Made by a program: the position numbers and the translations under genes | Shown: positions 1 through 8,413 of the stretch, piece by piece | Layout: every line of letters begins with the position of its first letter | How positions within the stretch are numbered: position 1 is the first letter of the stretch | The notes under the pieces: model-generated | Databases searched by the model: none | The model's input: only the letters and a program-made list of their open reading frames with translations | Told to the model about the DNA's origin: nothing | Assembly: GCA_013002465.1 (NCBI GenBank) | Contig: JABDJO010000036.1 | Location: 1-46,908, forward strand | Source: Silicimonas sp. | GTDB lineage: Bacteria > Pseudomonadota > Alphaproteobacteria > Rhodobacterales > Rhodobacteraceae | DNA: 46,908 bases | Reading direction: 5' to 3'

Positions 1-622
1 GTTTCGGACAATGGAGCGAGACGACATCCGCCACGGCCACCAGATCATCAAGTGGGACGCGCTTCACCTGCGCCCAAGCCGGATGATCGTCAGGCATCAT
101 CGCATCATAGGCGATCACGTCCATCCCCATGCCGCGCGCCTTTTCACCCACGACCTGACCGATGGACCCGAAGCCGATAATTCCCATCACTCGCCCGGCA
201 ATCTCTGTCGACCCCGCGAATTTCGGGCGGTCCCAGGCACCGCCGACGACGTCTGGTGTGGCGAAATAGGTCGGTCCTCGCAAAAGCACCATGGCGGTTG
301 CGATCACGTATTCCGCAACCGACACCGCATTGGCCCCGATAGAGGGACAAACTTCGATGCCCCGTGCCTTGCAGGCATCAACATCAATGGTGTCCAGGCC
401 AACCCCCATGCGGGCCACGACTTTCAGGTTCGGAGCGGCGTCCAGCAATTCCACATCGACCAGTGTTCCGTTGCGCACGACGATGGCCCTTGCACTGGCG
501 ATCTCTGCCTTCAATTCGTCCCGTTTGCCCCAAAGATCGGGATCCCAGTGCGTGTCGAATTCGGCGATCAACCCCTCGGCCACTCCGCTGTCCATGAATT
601 CGCTGATCAGAACATCCGCCAC
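1..622 (-). CDS. D-isomer-specific 2-hydroxyacid dehydrogenase (partial, N-terminal 207 residues)
   Basis: NAD-dependent oxidoreductase of the phosphoglycerate/2-hydroxyacid dehydrogenase superfamily. The frame reads leftward off the window edge, so only the N-terminal part is visible. After an N-terminal substrate-domain start (MADVLISEF) come the family-typical stretch NLKVVARMGVGLDTID, then EYVIATAMVLL, and the Rossmann nucleotide loop GIIGFGSIGQ. The start is GTG at 622, which overlaps the stop codon of the upstream cytochrome b561 gene by one base (TAGTG), so translational coupling is likely. The catalytic Arg, Glu and His lie in the missing C-terminal part. The substrate cannot be read from the sequence; phosphoglycerate, glyoxylate or another 2-oxoacid are possible. 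Confidence 0.85.
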   Translation of the reverse strand, partial: MADVLISEFMDSGVAEGLIAEFDTHWDPDLWGKRDELKAEIASARAIVVRNGTLVDVELLDAAPNLKVVARMGVGLDTIDVDACKARGIEVCPSIGANAVSVAEYVIATAMVLLRGPTYFATPDVVGGAWDRPKFAGSTEIAGRVMGIIGFGSIGQVVGEKARGMGMDVIAYDAMMPDDHPAWAQVKRVPLDDLVAVADVVSLHCPK

Positions 623-1338
623 TAGAGGAACTCTCGCTCTTTGTTGTAAGGGTGTTCCATGCCATAGCCATGAACCGCGCGATAGCCGTCATAGCTCCGT
701 TCCAGAAACTCCATAACGACCCAGAATGCGAGAAACAGGAAAGGCAGGATGAAGACGATCTTGGCCAGGGTCGGCATCGGGTATTGCATCAACCCCGATC
801 CGATGGCGCCCACGGCACAGAACAAGGTGAAGTAGCCCGCGGTCTTGTGGTAGGCCTCAAATATCCGTCGCCGGGTGGTGCGGCTGTAGTGATCGCCGTG
901 GTGCGTCGACGGGTCGTCCGGGTCGGCATTGTTGTAGTATCTGCCGCCATGGGTGCCGCGCAGCAACCCGGCCAGAAGCTGGATGATCCCAAGGGTCACG
1001 GTAAGGCCGCCGAGGATGGCATGCACCGATCCGCTGAAACCGCCGCTCACCACCAAGGCTACCGCGACCCCGGCCAGGGACAGCAAGACGGAAAAAGACA
1101 GCCCATATTTATGCGCGCTGAACCACCACCACTCGATGTGTTTGATGTGAACTTGACGACGCAGCCCTTTTTCGGTGGGGCGCGGCTTGCCGAAGCGGAT
1201 GATCGTGATGCAAAGCGGCACCAAAACAAGCCAGATCGCGACCATCAGAATGGCGTGATAGTTCCAGTGAATGTCGATCGTTCGGCCCAGGAAATCCAGG
1301 TACACCTCATCCTTGATATGGGGCATTTTCTCGAACAT
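622..1338 (-). CDS. Cytochrome b561-like integral membrane protein
   Basis: A 238-residue protein with about five hydrophobic segments (near residues 27-47, 77-97, 105-127, 165-185 and 191-212). Histidines sit in or at the ends of these segments: H28, H76 (SAHKYG), H106 (SVHAILGG) and H164 (AYHKTAGY). This spacing fits the eukaryotic-type cytochrome b561 fold, in which paired histidines hold two b hemes and move electrons across the membrane. A His/Asp-rich cytoplasmic or periplasmic loop (PDDPSTHHGDHYS) lies between the third and fourth helices. It is the first gene of a leftward pair with the 2-hydroxyacid dehydrogenase. The coupling suggests, but does not show, that the dehydrogenase reaction and membrane electron transfer are related. 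Family call is good; physiological donor and acceptor are unknown. Confidence 0.75.
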   Translation of the reverse strand: MFEKMPHIKDEVYLDFLGRTIDIHWNYHAILMVAIWLVLVPLCITIIRFGKPRPTEKGLRRQVHIKHIEWWWFSAHKYGLSFSVLLSLAGVAVALVVSGGFSGSVHAILGGLTVTLGIIQLLAGLLRGTHGGRYYNNADPDDPSTHHGDHYSRTTRRRIFEAYHKTAGYFTLFCAVGAIGSGLMQYPMPTLAKIVFILPFLFLAFWVVMEFLERSYDGYRAVHGYGMEHPYNKEREFL

Positions 1339-1556
1339 TCAAAGCTCCCTCGTAGTTGGGTTTCACACCTTTCGTATAGGCCGCATTTTTCGGCCCAGAA
1401 TTTGCCAGCAGCTTGACTTCACCCTACCGATCAGGAAGAGTTTTTGCAACCAGTGGTGCGGGTTTATGCCTTGTTTTTAAGGGCAATTGGTCAACCAATG
1501 TAAAGTTGGCGGTCTTTGAATTGCGCCCAGAAAAAGGACGGGAAAGGAAATCCAGG

Positions 1557-2426
1557 ATGACCAAAACCGTCGGTGTCATCGGCCTTGGGAACATGGGTCG
1601 CGGTATTGCAAAGAACATTGCCAAGGCGGGTCACAGATTGCTGGTCTGGGATGTAGACGAAACCGCGCGGGAAAGATTTGCCAAAGTTGGGCGCATCGCA
1701 TCTCCGGCCAAGATGGCAGCGGAAGCAGATGTGGTGATTTTCGTGGTACCGGGCTCTGAACAGATTGACGGTATTCTCGACGATATTCTGACGTCTGCGG
1801 GGCCCGGATTGATCCTTTGGGATTTCACGACATCCGACCCTGTGTACACGAAACGACTGGCCGCGCGCGCCGCCGAGGCCGCCGTGCCTTATATGGATGC
1901 CGGCATGACCGGCGGTGGTGCCAAAGGGGCCGACGAAGGGACGATGACGCTGATGATCGGCGGCGATGAAGTGATGCTGAGAAAATCGCTTCCCGTTCTG
2001 AACGCCTGCGCGCGCGAGTTGATCCACCTTGGCCCCTCGGGCGCCGGGCATACGATGAAGGTGGTCCACAACCTGATCACGCATACGAACTTTTTGGCCT
2101 GCTCGGAAGCGGGCCGTCTTGCCGAGGCTGCCGGGATCGATCTGGCTGACATGATCAAGGTTTTCAATGCCGGGAATGCACGCAGTTTCATTTCCGAGCG
2201 GCGGTTTCCCGATCATATCCTGTCGGACACTTGGGACGGGCGGTCACGGATATTCAACCTGCGCAAAGACGTTGGCATGGCGGTCGCGCTGTCGAACGAG
2301 CTTGGCACTCCCATGCGGATCGGCCACCAGACGCTTGCCTGGATACAGGCTGCGATCGACGCGGGCATGGCGGATGAGGATTTCACCCGACTTTATCCCG
2401 CTTTGGACAAACTAACGGAAGACTAG
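1557..2426 (+). CDS. 3-hydroxyisobutyrate dehydrogenase-family NAD(P)-dependent oxidoreductase
   Basis: A 289-residue beta-hydroxyacid dehydrogenase. It opens with the dinucleotide-binding loop VIGLGNMGRGIAKNI (residues 7-21). The substrate-binding segment DAGMTGGGAKGADEGTMTLM (114-133) is the family signature, and the catalytic lysine is K168 in GHTMKVVHNLI. A longer open frame exists upstream, but the ATG at 1557 is preceded by a purine-rich GGAAAGGAAATCCAGG stretch and begins exactly where the family begins, so it is preferred. Members reduce or oxidise small 3-hydroxyacids such as 3-hydroxyisobutyrate, tartronate semialdehyde or 4-hydroxybutyrate; this sequence does not decide which. It stands alone between divergent and regulatory genes. 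Confidence 0.88.
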   Translation: MTKTVGVIGLGNMGRGIAKNIAKAGHRLLVWDVDETARERFAKVGRIASPAKMAAEADVVIFVVPGSEQIDGILDDILTSAGPGLILWDFTTSDPVYTKRLAARAAEAAVPYMDAGMTGGGAKGADEGTMTLMIGGDEVMLRKSLPVLNACARELIHLGPSGAGHTMKVVHNLITHTNFLACSEAGRLAEAAGIDLADMIKVFNAGNARSFISERRFPDHILSDTWDGRSRIFNLRKDVGMAVALSNELGTPMRIGHQTLAWIQAAIDAGMADEDFTRLYPALDKLTED

Positions 2427-2769
2427 TGGCGCGCGCTCATCGAATTTCGATTGCGTTTTCCAAGAGCCCTTCAGCGTCGGCAAAGTTGGCGCGAAAGAAC
2501 GAGCGATGCGTTTTCGGCCAGCTCCTCATGAACATCAATGCCCAGACCCAGTGTTATGGTTGCCATTCTCGATAGGTGCCGGAAGCGGGTTTTTGGATCT
2601 TGAACGTCAATGCCGGGGGCCTCGATGCCCAGTGCGCGTATTCGCCTTCTGTTAGGAGGTTTGGACCATTGTTGGCGTGGTGCACCACGAAACGGGATTG
2701 TGTCAGGTTTTCCGCTATACATCCCCGGACCGTTACTATCAGATGCTTGAAAACAATACAGGAAATCAG
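2427..2769. other. Intergenic region without a convincing gene
   Basis: About 340 bases between the dehydrogenase and the HD-domain regulator. A minus-strand open frame (2471-2962) and a plus-strand one (2576-2836) cross it, but both run into the reading of the regulator gene and show no recognisable domain. A GGAGG-like sequence occurs at 2655-2659 with only a GTG (2677) in reasonable range in the regulator's frame. I see no terminator or repeat here. Confidence 0.5.
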
Positions 2770-4353
2770 ATGCCGATCTCACGAATTGCCGACCTTGGTG
2801 CGGCGCTCCTTGGCGGTGGAACCAAAACCGGAATAGCGGAAGGCTTGGGGGTTCTTGCTTTGGCAGCAGACGCGGCAACCGGGCGCCCGCAAGGGGCTGG
2901 ACTGACCGCTGCCGTTGTCGCCGCCGAGTTTTCCCGCAGGCTTGGCGACGACTTGGCGACACAAAAAGATGCGTATCATATCGCCTTGGTCAGGTTCATT
3001 GGCTGCACGATCACCAGCCATGAAACCGGAATGATGTCGATCGGAGATGACCAGGGGTTCGCAGTCGCGACCATGCTTGGGGATTGGGCAGATCGGGACG
3101 ATTTGAAAATGCATCTGGATCGCTTCATCGCCCTGGAAGCGCCGGATGAAGAGCGTGACGCGGCCTTTGAAAGCATCTGCGATATCATACCCACGGCCGC
3201 CCCGGATTTTACTGCCGCCCATTGCAAACAATCTTACCTATTGGCGAAACGGCTTCCTATTTCGCAAGCTGTTCTTGAAAGCATTCCATACTACTACGGT
3301 CGGTGGGATGCGAAGGTGCTGCCTTATGGCGGTGAAGACTTGCCTTATCTGCAGCGGTTGCACCGAGTTACCGAGATGGCAGAGCTTGTCCGGCGGCTTG
3401 AAAACGCGACGCGCGCGAAAGAAGTCATTGCCGCCAAACTTGGTCATGAGCTTGACCCAGATCTGGGTGCAAAATTCCTCGAACACGCGGACGAAATATT
3501 CAAAGCCGCGAGCAAGGCCCCGGAATTCGAGAGCTTCATCGCCGCAGAGCCTGGCGAACGTGTGCTTATGACCCCAAAATGCCGGGTAACATTGGCGGAA
3601 ATTGCCGCCGACATGACCGACCACAAGGCGCTATGTTTCTTAAGCCATTCCCGCCGGGTCGCGGGCCTCGCCGCGCAAGCAGGGCAAATTGCCAAGATGT
3701 CCAAGGGCGACGTTGAAAACCTGAGGCTTTCCGCACTGGTTCACGACATCGGAAAATGCGCGATTAACAATCGCATTTGGTACAAGGAAACCGATCTCGC
3801 GGTGTCCGAACGATTAGAGATGGAACGGCATTCGTTTCAGACGCAGTTTTATCTGTCACACGGAAACCCAATTTCCCAATGGGTCAAAACTGCGGGCTCG
3901 GTTCAGGAAAGGGCCGATGGCTCGGGGTATCATCGAGGTGTTCCGCTGACTGACCTGTCGGCCAATATCCTGGCCGTCGCCAACGAATACGACGAGTTGA
4001 CACACGGGCTGCCGAACCGACCAGCAGTCACGGCGGATGAAGCTGCCGCACAATTGAATGCTGCGGGTCGCGAAAAACGGTTCCTGCCCTCCGCTGTATC
4101 GGCGGTATTGCAGGCCGCGGGCCATATGGTGAGCGACGCATTGGGCTCGATCCCCTTTGGATTGACCCGGCGCGAAGCCCAGGTTCTTTCCCGGATTGCC
4201 AAAAGCGAAACCACGGCGGAGGTCGCGGAAGCTCTTGGAATCTCACCAAAAACAGCCGACCATCACATCCAGAATATCTACAACAAGACCAATATTCGTG
4301 CTCGCCCCGCCCTGGCACTATTCGCGCTTGAGCACGGAATTGTGATGGATTGA
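2770..4353 (+). CDS. HD-GYP-like phosphohydrolase with C-terminal LuxR-type DNA-binding domain
   Basis: A regulator of about 527 residues. A degenerate first HD-GYP-like half (roughly 20-240) keeps echoes of the family (GRWDAKVLPYGGEDLP, LGHELDPDLGAKFLEH) but lacks an HD pair. The second half (about 290-450) carries SHSRRV, the metal-binding HDIGK motif (H325-D326), and ERADGSGYHRG in place of the usual HHERxDGxGYP. Residues about 460-525 form a LuxR/NarL helix-turn-helix (LTRREAQVLSRIA, ISPKTADHHIQNIYNK). It probably couples hydrolysis or sensing of a phospho-nucleotide, perhaps cyclic di-GMP, to transcription. The ATG at 2770 follows an AGGAAA ribosome site; GTG 2677 and ATG 2743 are in-frame alternatives. 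The GYP-to-GYH change leaves cyclic-di-GMP hydrolysis uncertain. Confidence 0.8.
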   Translation: MPISRIADLGAALLGGGTKTGIAEGLGVLALAADAATGRPQGAGLTAAVVAAEFSRRLGDDLATQKDAYHIALVRFIGCTITSHETGMMSIGDDQGFAVATMLGDWADRDDLKMHLDRFIALEAPDEERDAAFESICDIIPTAAPDFTAAHCKQSYLLAKRLPISQAVLESIPYYYGRWDAKVLPYGGEDLPYLQRLHRVTEMAELVRRLENATRAKEVIAAKLGHELDPDLGAKFLEHADEIFKAASKAPEFESFIAAEPGERVLMTPKCRVTLAEIAADMTDHKALCFLSHSRRVAGLAAQAGQIAKMSKGDVENLRLSALVHDIGKCAINNRIWYKETDLAVSERLEMERHSFQTQFYLSHGNPISQWVKTAGSVQERADGSGYHRGVPLTDLSANILAVANEYDELTHGLPNRPAVTADEAAAQLNAAGREKRFLPSAVSAVLQAAGHMVSDALGSIPFGLTRREAQVLSRIAKSETTAEVAEALGISPKTADHHIQNIYNKTNIRARPALALFALEHGIVMD

Positions 4354-4370
4354 GAGTTTTCGTGAGAAAA

Positions 4371-4402
4371 TAGGGAAAACTCCCGATACATAGGGAACCT
4401 CC
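4371..4402 (+). promoter_or_regulatory. Pair of TAGGGAA repeats in front of the secreted monooxygenase-like gene
   Basis: Two copies of TAGGGAA start at 4371 and 4391, exactly 20 bases (two helical turns) apart. Each is followed by an inverted half-site (TCCC and TCC), giving TAGGGAAAACTCCC and TAGGGAACCTCC. The pair lies between the LuxR-type regulator and the next gene, so it is a reasonable candidate operator for that regulator. The repeats are seen directly; their function is inferred. Confidence 0.4.
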
Positions 4403-4464
4403 TTTGCTGCACCCTGATCTCAACGGCGACAAACGTGCCGCCGGAAGAGTGAAGGGAACAGCAA

Positions 4465-4896
4465 ATGATTATCAAAACGATCAAAACAGCAACAACAGCA
4501 GCAATGCTGATAGGAGGACTTATGACCACAACCGCAATGGCTGAAGCCACCGACGACATTGCCTGGACACTTTCCGTTGAATTGGCCGACGGGCAGGATG
4601 AGGCGTTCAATGCGCTCATGGCAGAAATGGTCGAAGCAACCATGGCCGAAGCTGGCGCGAAGTCCTACGAGTGGCATCGTTCGGGGAATGTGATCCACAT
4701 CAACGAACGGTACGAAACGAACGCCGACGCAGGCATTCATCTGGGCAATTTCGGTGAAAATTTCGCGGAACGCTTCTTGTCAATCCTGTCGCCAACAGGA
4801 CTTCAGGTCTACGGCCCTGCAGAAGGTGGTGTGCGTGAAGGTTTGGCCGGTTTCGGCGCAACTTTCTACGATCAGGTCGGCGGATTCGATCGCTAA
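4465..4896 (+). CDS. Exported antibiotic-biosynthesis-monooxygenase-fold protein
   Basis: A 143-residue protein with an N-terminal signal sequence (basic MIIKTIK, hydrophobic AAMLIGGLMTTTAMA, cleavage near AMA-EA). The mature part looks like a single dimeric alpha/beta-barrel (ABM/quinol monooxygenase) domain: WTLSVELADGQDEAFNALMA, then SYEWHRSGNVIHINERYE, the helix and strand pattern usual for that fold. ABM proteins include quinol oxygenases and heme-degrading enzymes as well as proteins of no known activity; no catalytic residue can be assigned here. The export signal is less common for this fold. It follows the HD-GYP/LuxR regulator by about 110 bases and may be its target. Confidence 0.6.
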   Translation: MIIKTIKTATTAAMLIGGLMTTTAMAEATDDIAWTLSVELADGQDEAFNALMAEMVEATMAEAGAKSYEWHRSGNVIHINERYETNADAGIHLGNFGENFAERFLSILSPTGLQVYGPAEGGVREGLAGFGATFYDQVGGFDR

Positions 4897-4922
4897 ACAC
4901 TGGCATCCGACTTATCACGATC

Positions 4923-4950
4923 ATGGAGCCTCAAACGGGGCTCCATTTTC
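4923..4950 (+). terminator. Rho-independent terminator
   Basis: Perfect 8-base stem ATGGAGCC (4923-4930) and GGCTCCAT (4939-4946) with an 8-base loop, followed by T residues. It lies 27 bases after the stop codon of the exported ABM-fold gene. Confidence 0.75.
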
Positions 4951-5305
4951 ACGTCATTGACGCCCGCACGCATTATCCCGCCGCGCCGTCGAAACATAGC
5001 GCAGCATCACTCGTGATGGGCGGAAAGCGGATTTTTTCTGTGGCTGCGCCAGGGACCTACCCCATTCTGAAAAGCCGCCATTCAGGACCAAGACACCCCA
5101 CCGAGTGCGTCAGACGACCCCTTCAAGCCTAAATCAACTGACCTAATCGCAGCCAGAATGCGCCGCTTGGTCACTGATACATCGAAGGCTGGAACTCTTC
5201 GGGTGGTATGGCCGCTTTGGATGCATTCACGATGCATAGAGAACACCCTGTTGATCAGGATCAAAGGAAGAAAAGGCTCTCGCGATTACCCTTCAAAGAA
5301 ACATC
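4951..5305. other. Intergenic region without a convincing gene
   Basis: About 350 bases after the terminator. Short open frames cross it on both strands (for example 5082-5264 minus) but none has a ribosome site or recognisable domain. It should contain the promoter of the following exported-protein gene; I could not identify a clear -35/-10 pair. Confidence 0.4.
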
Positions 5306-6022
5306 GTGAGTGGGAGCACTTTTGAATTGATGCCGCTGCCTGGACGCGTACCCGCCACACTCATCTTGGGCATGGCGCTGCTAGCATCGCCTGCACCGAG
5401 TGAAACGCGACTGTGTGAATCCAGTAATGTGACAGTATCCTTCCAACTTGAAGAGCACGCCGAACTTGTCTGCGATGCAGTTCAAAAGGCCAAGGTGCTT
5501 TTCGAAAACTGCAGTATTCCATCTTTGTCTATGCCGATTCACATCGACGTTGTGGAAGACCTGATAGGCGACTGCCTTGGCGTATACCACTGCGGGGAAA
5601 ACCTCATCGAAGTTCTTTCCCCGGCCGTTATGCAAGGCCGTGGAGAACCCGATGGTGTTTTTGCTCACTTGAGCGCTGGTTCATATTTTCGAAGCGTTTT
5701 GGTGCACGAGTTGGCGCACGCCGCAACCGACGGCATGCCGTGCCCAATTGATGTCTGCTATGTTGGGCCCGAGTACATCGCGTATTCAATGCAAGTGATG
5801 TCGTTAAGCCGGGAAGACCAAGTAATGTTTGAGCGGTCGATCGACATGGATCGCTTGATTTCGGTCGAAGAGCTTCACCCGCTGGTGCTGTTCATGGCCC
5901 CGGATGCGTTCATGCAAAGAGTTTGGGCGCATTTTACGCAGCGCGAGGCATCATGCGCGTTCATCGGACAGTTGATAAACGGTGAAGCCATAGTTGATGT
6001 CGAGACCATCGAGCCCGAATGA
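5306..6022 (+). CDS. Exported protein with HExxH zinc-protease-like motif
   Basis: A protein of up to 238 residues with a hydrophobic N-terminal segment (ATLILGMALLASPAPS) that looks like a signal peptide. The mature part contains VLVHELAHAATDG around residue 134, an HExxH motif typical of gluzincin/metzincin-type zinc peptidases, and six or more cysteines (for example SNVTV... LVCDAV, ENCSIP, GDCLGVYHCG, MPCPIDVCY) that probably form periplasmic disulfides. It resembles conserved Rhodobacteraceae proteins annotated only as domains of unknown function (I think of DUF6639, unverified). The GTG start at 5306 or the ATG at 5330 are both possible; neither has a strong ribosome site. Peptidase activity is an inference from the motif alone. 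Confidence 0.65.
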   Translation: MSGSTFELMPLPGRVPATLILGMALLASPAPSETRLCESSNVTVSFQLEEHAELVCDAVQKAKVLFENCSIPSLSMPIHIDVVEDLIGDCLGVYHCGENLIEVLSPAVMQGRGEPDGVFAHLSAGSYFRSVLVHELAHAATDGMPCPIDVCYVGPEYIAYSMQVMSLSREDQVMFERSIDMDRLISVEELHPLVLFMAPDAFMQRVWAHFTQREASCAFIGQLINGEAIVDVETIEPE

Positions 6023-6256
6023 TTTGATCCTAGGCTGGTTTTCTTTCGACAAAGCGTCACCAGGATCGTCTGCTTCATTCCGCTCTGCAGCCATTGAGGC
6101 GTCCCGCCTAGAGGCATACGCTGCGCCAGATTGCATTGCTTGACCCTCTGCCAAGCTACTGAGTTCGGGCGGTTTTACCTTCCCTTCCGCCTTTTCGAAC
6201 TCCTAACGCCGAAATACTCAGGAACGGTCATTTGTTGTCGCTCTTTGGCGTGGGAA

Positions 6257-7615
6257 TCAAACAGGTAGCTCGAATGTCACCGAAGTGCCGATTTGTGCCT
6301 CGTCAATTGTCAAACGTCCGCCATGGTTCTCGGCGACGCGAGCTGCAATCGGCAATCCCAATCCACTTCCCGGCCCGCTGTTGGCTTGACTGAATCGGTT
6401 CATCGCCACGACACGGTCTTCAGGCGCAATTCCAATTCCGTTGTCCTTGATGCATACCTTTGCCACATCGTCCCCGACGATCAGCGAAACGTTTATTTCC
6501 GAGATTTCCGCGCCGCCATGAGCCACTGCATTTGTCATCAGGTTAAGAAGCGCTTCGCCAAGCATCACCGGATCGCCATGCCTGGCAACCGGGTACGACG
6601 GCAAGTCTGCATTCACCTTGATAAAGCGATCCGCAAACTGTGCCTTGAACCGTTCAATAACGTCTCTGACAATAGCGCCCAGTTCGATCTCCTGCCCGTT
6701 CACATCAATGTCCGATCCTTTGGCCCGCTCGAAGGACAACAATTGGTTGGTTAGATGGGTCGCACTTCTCGCGGCGACTACCAATTCGGAACTTCTTGAT
6801 TTGGCGGCTTCCGACGTAGGTGCGTTCTCAACTGCCTCGGCCAGGGCAAGGACGCCGGCAATGGGGTTGCGAAGTTGATGTGCCGCACTGGAAATGAACT
6901 CGTCCTTCGAACTGATCCGGCGTGACACCCGATCCAGAAGCGCATTGAGCGTTGAGACAATAGGCTGCGCTTCGATGGGAACATTGCGGCGGATTGGTTC
7001 CAACTCGCTGGGCGTGCGTTTCGCAATGGCATCTTGCAAATCAAGCAGGGGGCGAAGCCCAAGACCAACGCCAAACCAGACGATCAACGCAACCGACAGC
7101 AAAAGAAAGCCAATTACAGCGAAGGCACGCGTCAGCACGTCACGCACAAATGACTCCCGGTTATCCATGTTTTGCCAAACCGAGATCGTAAACAACCCGG
7201 TCACACCATCGACCGTGGTAGCATCCTGGTACCGCAACACGCGAACGTCGCGGCCTTGATAAATCGCGTCGTAGTAAAGCGGCGCGGTTTCATCATTTAG
7301 CGTGGCCGATGGTGGCCTGGGTGGCGTCGCGTACCCGGTAACAAAGACCCCATCCGGCGCATAAACGTGATAGAACAGGTCTCCGCCAGAAGTGTCGCCG
7401 ATCAGTTCCCGCGTCATTGGGCTAAGCGCGTCCCCTCCCGACAGCGCAACGTCGCGCGAAATTGCCAGCGCGGCCGATAACAGCCCACGGTCAAAGATCT
7501 CTTCCGCGCGGTCCGATGTGTTTCGAAATTGCCAGACGGCAGCAGCGAGCGAAACCAGCAAAAGCGGCGTGAGAATGATCACGATCAGACGCGTTCGCAG
7601 CGATTGGACCATCAT
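6257..7615 (-). CDS. tctE: TctE-like sensor histidine kinase
   Basis: A 452-residue membrane sensor kinase. A first transmembrane helix (about 8-28) and a second (about 165-187) flank a periplasmic 2CSK_N-type sensor domain. These are followed by a HAMP-like linker, a HisKA helix with the phospho-acceptor in AAHQLRNPIAG, and an ATPase domain with N box LNLMTNAVAHG, G1 box DNGIGIAP and G2 box GSGLGLPIA. It overlaps the response regulator gene by four bases (ATGA) and is transcribed away from the tripartite transporter genes. That is the usual tctDE arrangement, so it probably senses an external tri- or dicarboxylate and controls the divergent tctC operon. Confidence 0.9.
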   Translation of the reverse strand: MMVQSLRTRLIVIILTPLLLVSLAAAVWQFRNTSDRAEEIFDRGLLSAALAISRDVALSGGDALSPMTRELIGDTSGGDLFYHVYAPDGVFVTGYATPPRPPSATLNDETAPLYYDAIYQGRDVRVLRYQDATTVDGVTGLFTISVWQNMDNRESFVRDVLTRAFAVIGFLLLSVALIVWFGVGLGLRPLLDLQDAIAKRTPSELEPIRRNVPIEAQPIVSTLNALLDRVSRRISSKDEFISSAAHQLRNPIAGVLALAEAVENAPTSEAAKSRSSELVVAARSATHLTNQLLSFERAKGSDIDVNGQEIELGAIVRDVIERFKAQFADRFIKVNADLPSYPVARHGDPVMLGEALLNLMTNAVAHGGAEISEINVSLIVGDDVAKVCIKDNGIGIAPEDRVVAMNRFSQANSGPGSGLGLPIAARVAENHGGRLTIDEAQIGTSVTFELPV

Positions 7616-8280
7616 GTGTCTACCAAAAGCTGATATCCCAGCCCCCGCTGGGATTTGATGGTCACGCCATGGGGTTTCAGTCGTCCCCTAATGCGCGAGA
7701 CATAGACCTCGACAACTTTCTCTTCGACATCTGCACCAACGCCATAGGCATAGTCCAAAAGCGCCGTCTTGCTGACCAGGCGGCCGTCAGACGACAAAAG
7801 GCATTCGAAGACTGCCAACTCGCGACGTGGCATCTCGATCGGCTCATTGTTGGCAAAAAGCTGGCGTGCGGCGGCATCAAATTGCAGTTGTCCAATTGAC
7901 TGCATCTGTCTTTCCGGCACCGGCCGACGACGCGACAGCGCTCGGACGCGCGCATTCAGTTCCGCCATCTCGAAAGGCTTGATCAAATAGTCATCCGCTC
8001 CGGCATCAAGCCCGCCAATCCGGTCCTCTATTTCTGCACGCGCGGTCAAAAGGATTACCGGTCGCGGATCATCGCGTTTGCGCAACTTTTTCAACAGGGT
8101 CAGCCCGTCAATGCCCGGCAAATTAATGTCCAGGATAATCAAGTCCGAGGTGTCGGATTTCAAAAACGCGTCAGCTTCACTTCCATCGTGCAGCAGGTCG
8201 ACCGCGTGGCCAGCATCTTCCAGGCTGTAAGAAATGCCTTTGGCCAGACTGATATTGTCTTCAACAACCGTGATCCGCAT
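7612..8280 (-). CDS. tctD: TctD-like OmpR-family response regulator
   Basis: A 222-residue regulator. The receiver domain has the acidic pocket (VVEDN), the phosphorylatable aspartate D51 in LIILDINLPG, T79 in ILLTA and K101 in YLIKPFE. The C-terminal winged helix (about 128-220) holds MPRRELAVFECLLS and YVSRIRGRLKPHGV. It pairs with the adjacent kinase and is divergent from tctC, with only 133 bases between the two start codons, so autoregulation and activation from one shared control region are likely. Confidence 0.92.
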   Translation of the reverse strand: MRITVVEDNISLAKGISYSLEDAGHAVDLLHDGSEADAFLKSDTSDLIILDINLPGIDGLTLLKKLRKRDDPRPVILLTARAEIEDRIGGLDAGADDYLIKPFEMAELNARVRALSRRRPVPERQMQSIGQLQFDAAARQLFANNEPIEMPRRELAVFECLLSSDGRLVSKTALLDYAYGVGADVEEKVVEVYVSRIRGRLKPHGVTIKSQRGLGYQLLVDT

Positions 8281-8413
8281 TTTTTCTCGGGCCTGAAAGT
8301 TTCATGCAAGGTTCGCAGGTCACGGTTTGGACATCAACCGGGCATGGACAGTCTGGTGATTCTGTTTTGACCGCCTCAAAAAAATGGTGCGGTCGTATCC
8401 AAGGGAGGAACAC
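8281..8413 (+). promoter_or_regulatory. Divergent tctD/tctC control region with two dyads
   Basis: The 133-base region between divergent starts contains a perfect odd palindrome TGAAAGTTTCA (8294-8304) close to the tctD start. It also has an inverted repeat GACCGC/GCGGTC (8369-8394) just upstream of the tctC ribosome site (AAGGGAGGAA). The first could be a regulator site; the second could form an RNA hairpin in the tctC leader. Both are seen in the DNA; their roles are inferred. Confidence 0.4.

Noticed and set aside
2471..2962. Minus-strand open frame across the start of the HD-GYP/LuxR gene
   Set aside because: No recognisable domain, no ribosome site, and it overlaps a well-supported gene on the other strand.
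5082..5264. Minus-strand 60-residue open frame in the 4951-5305 gap
   Set aside because: No ribosome site or domain; its composition looks like chance.
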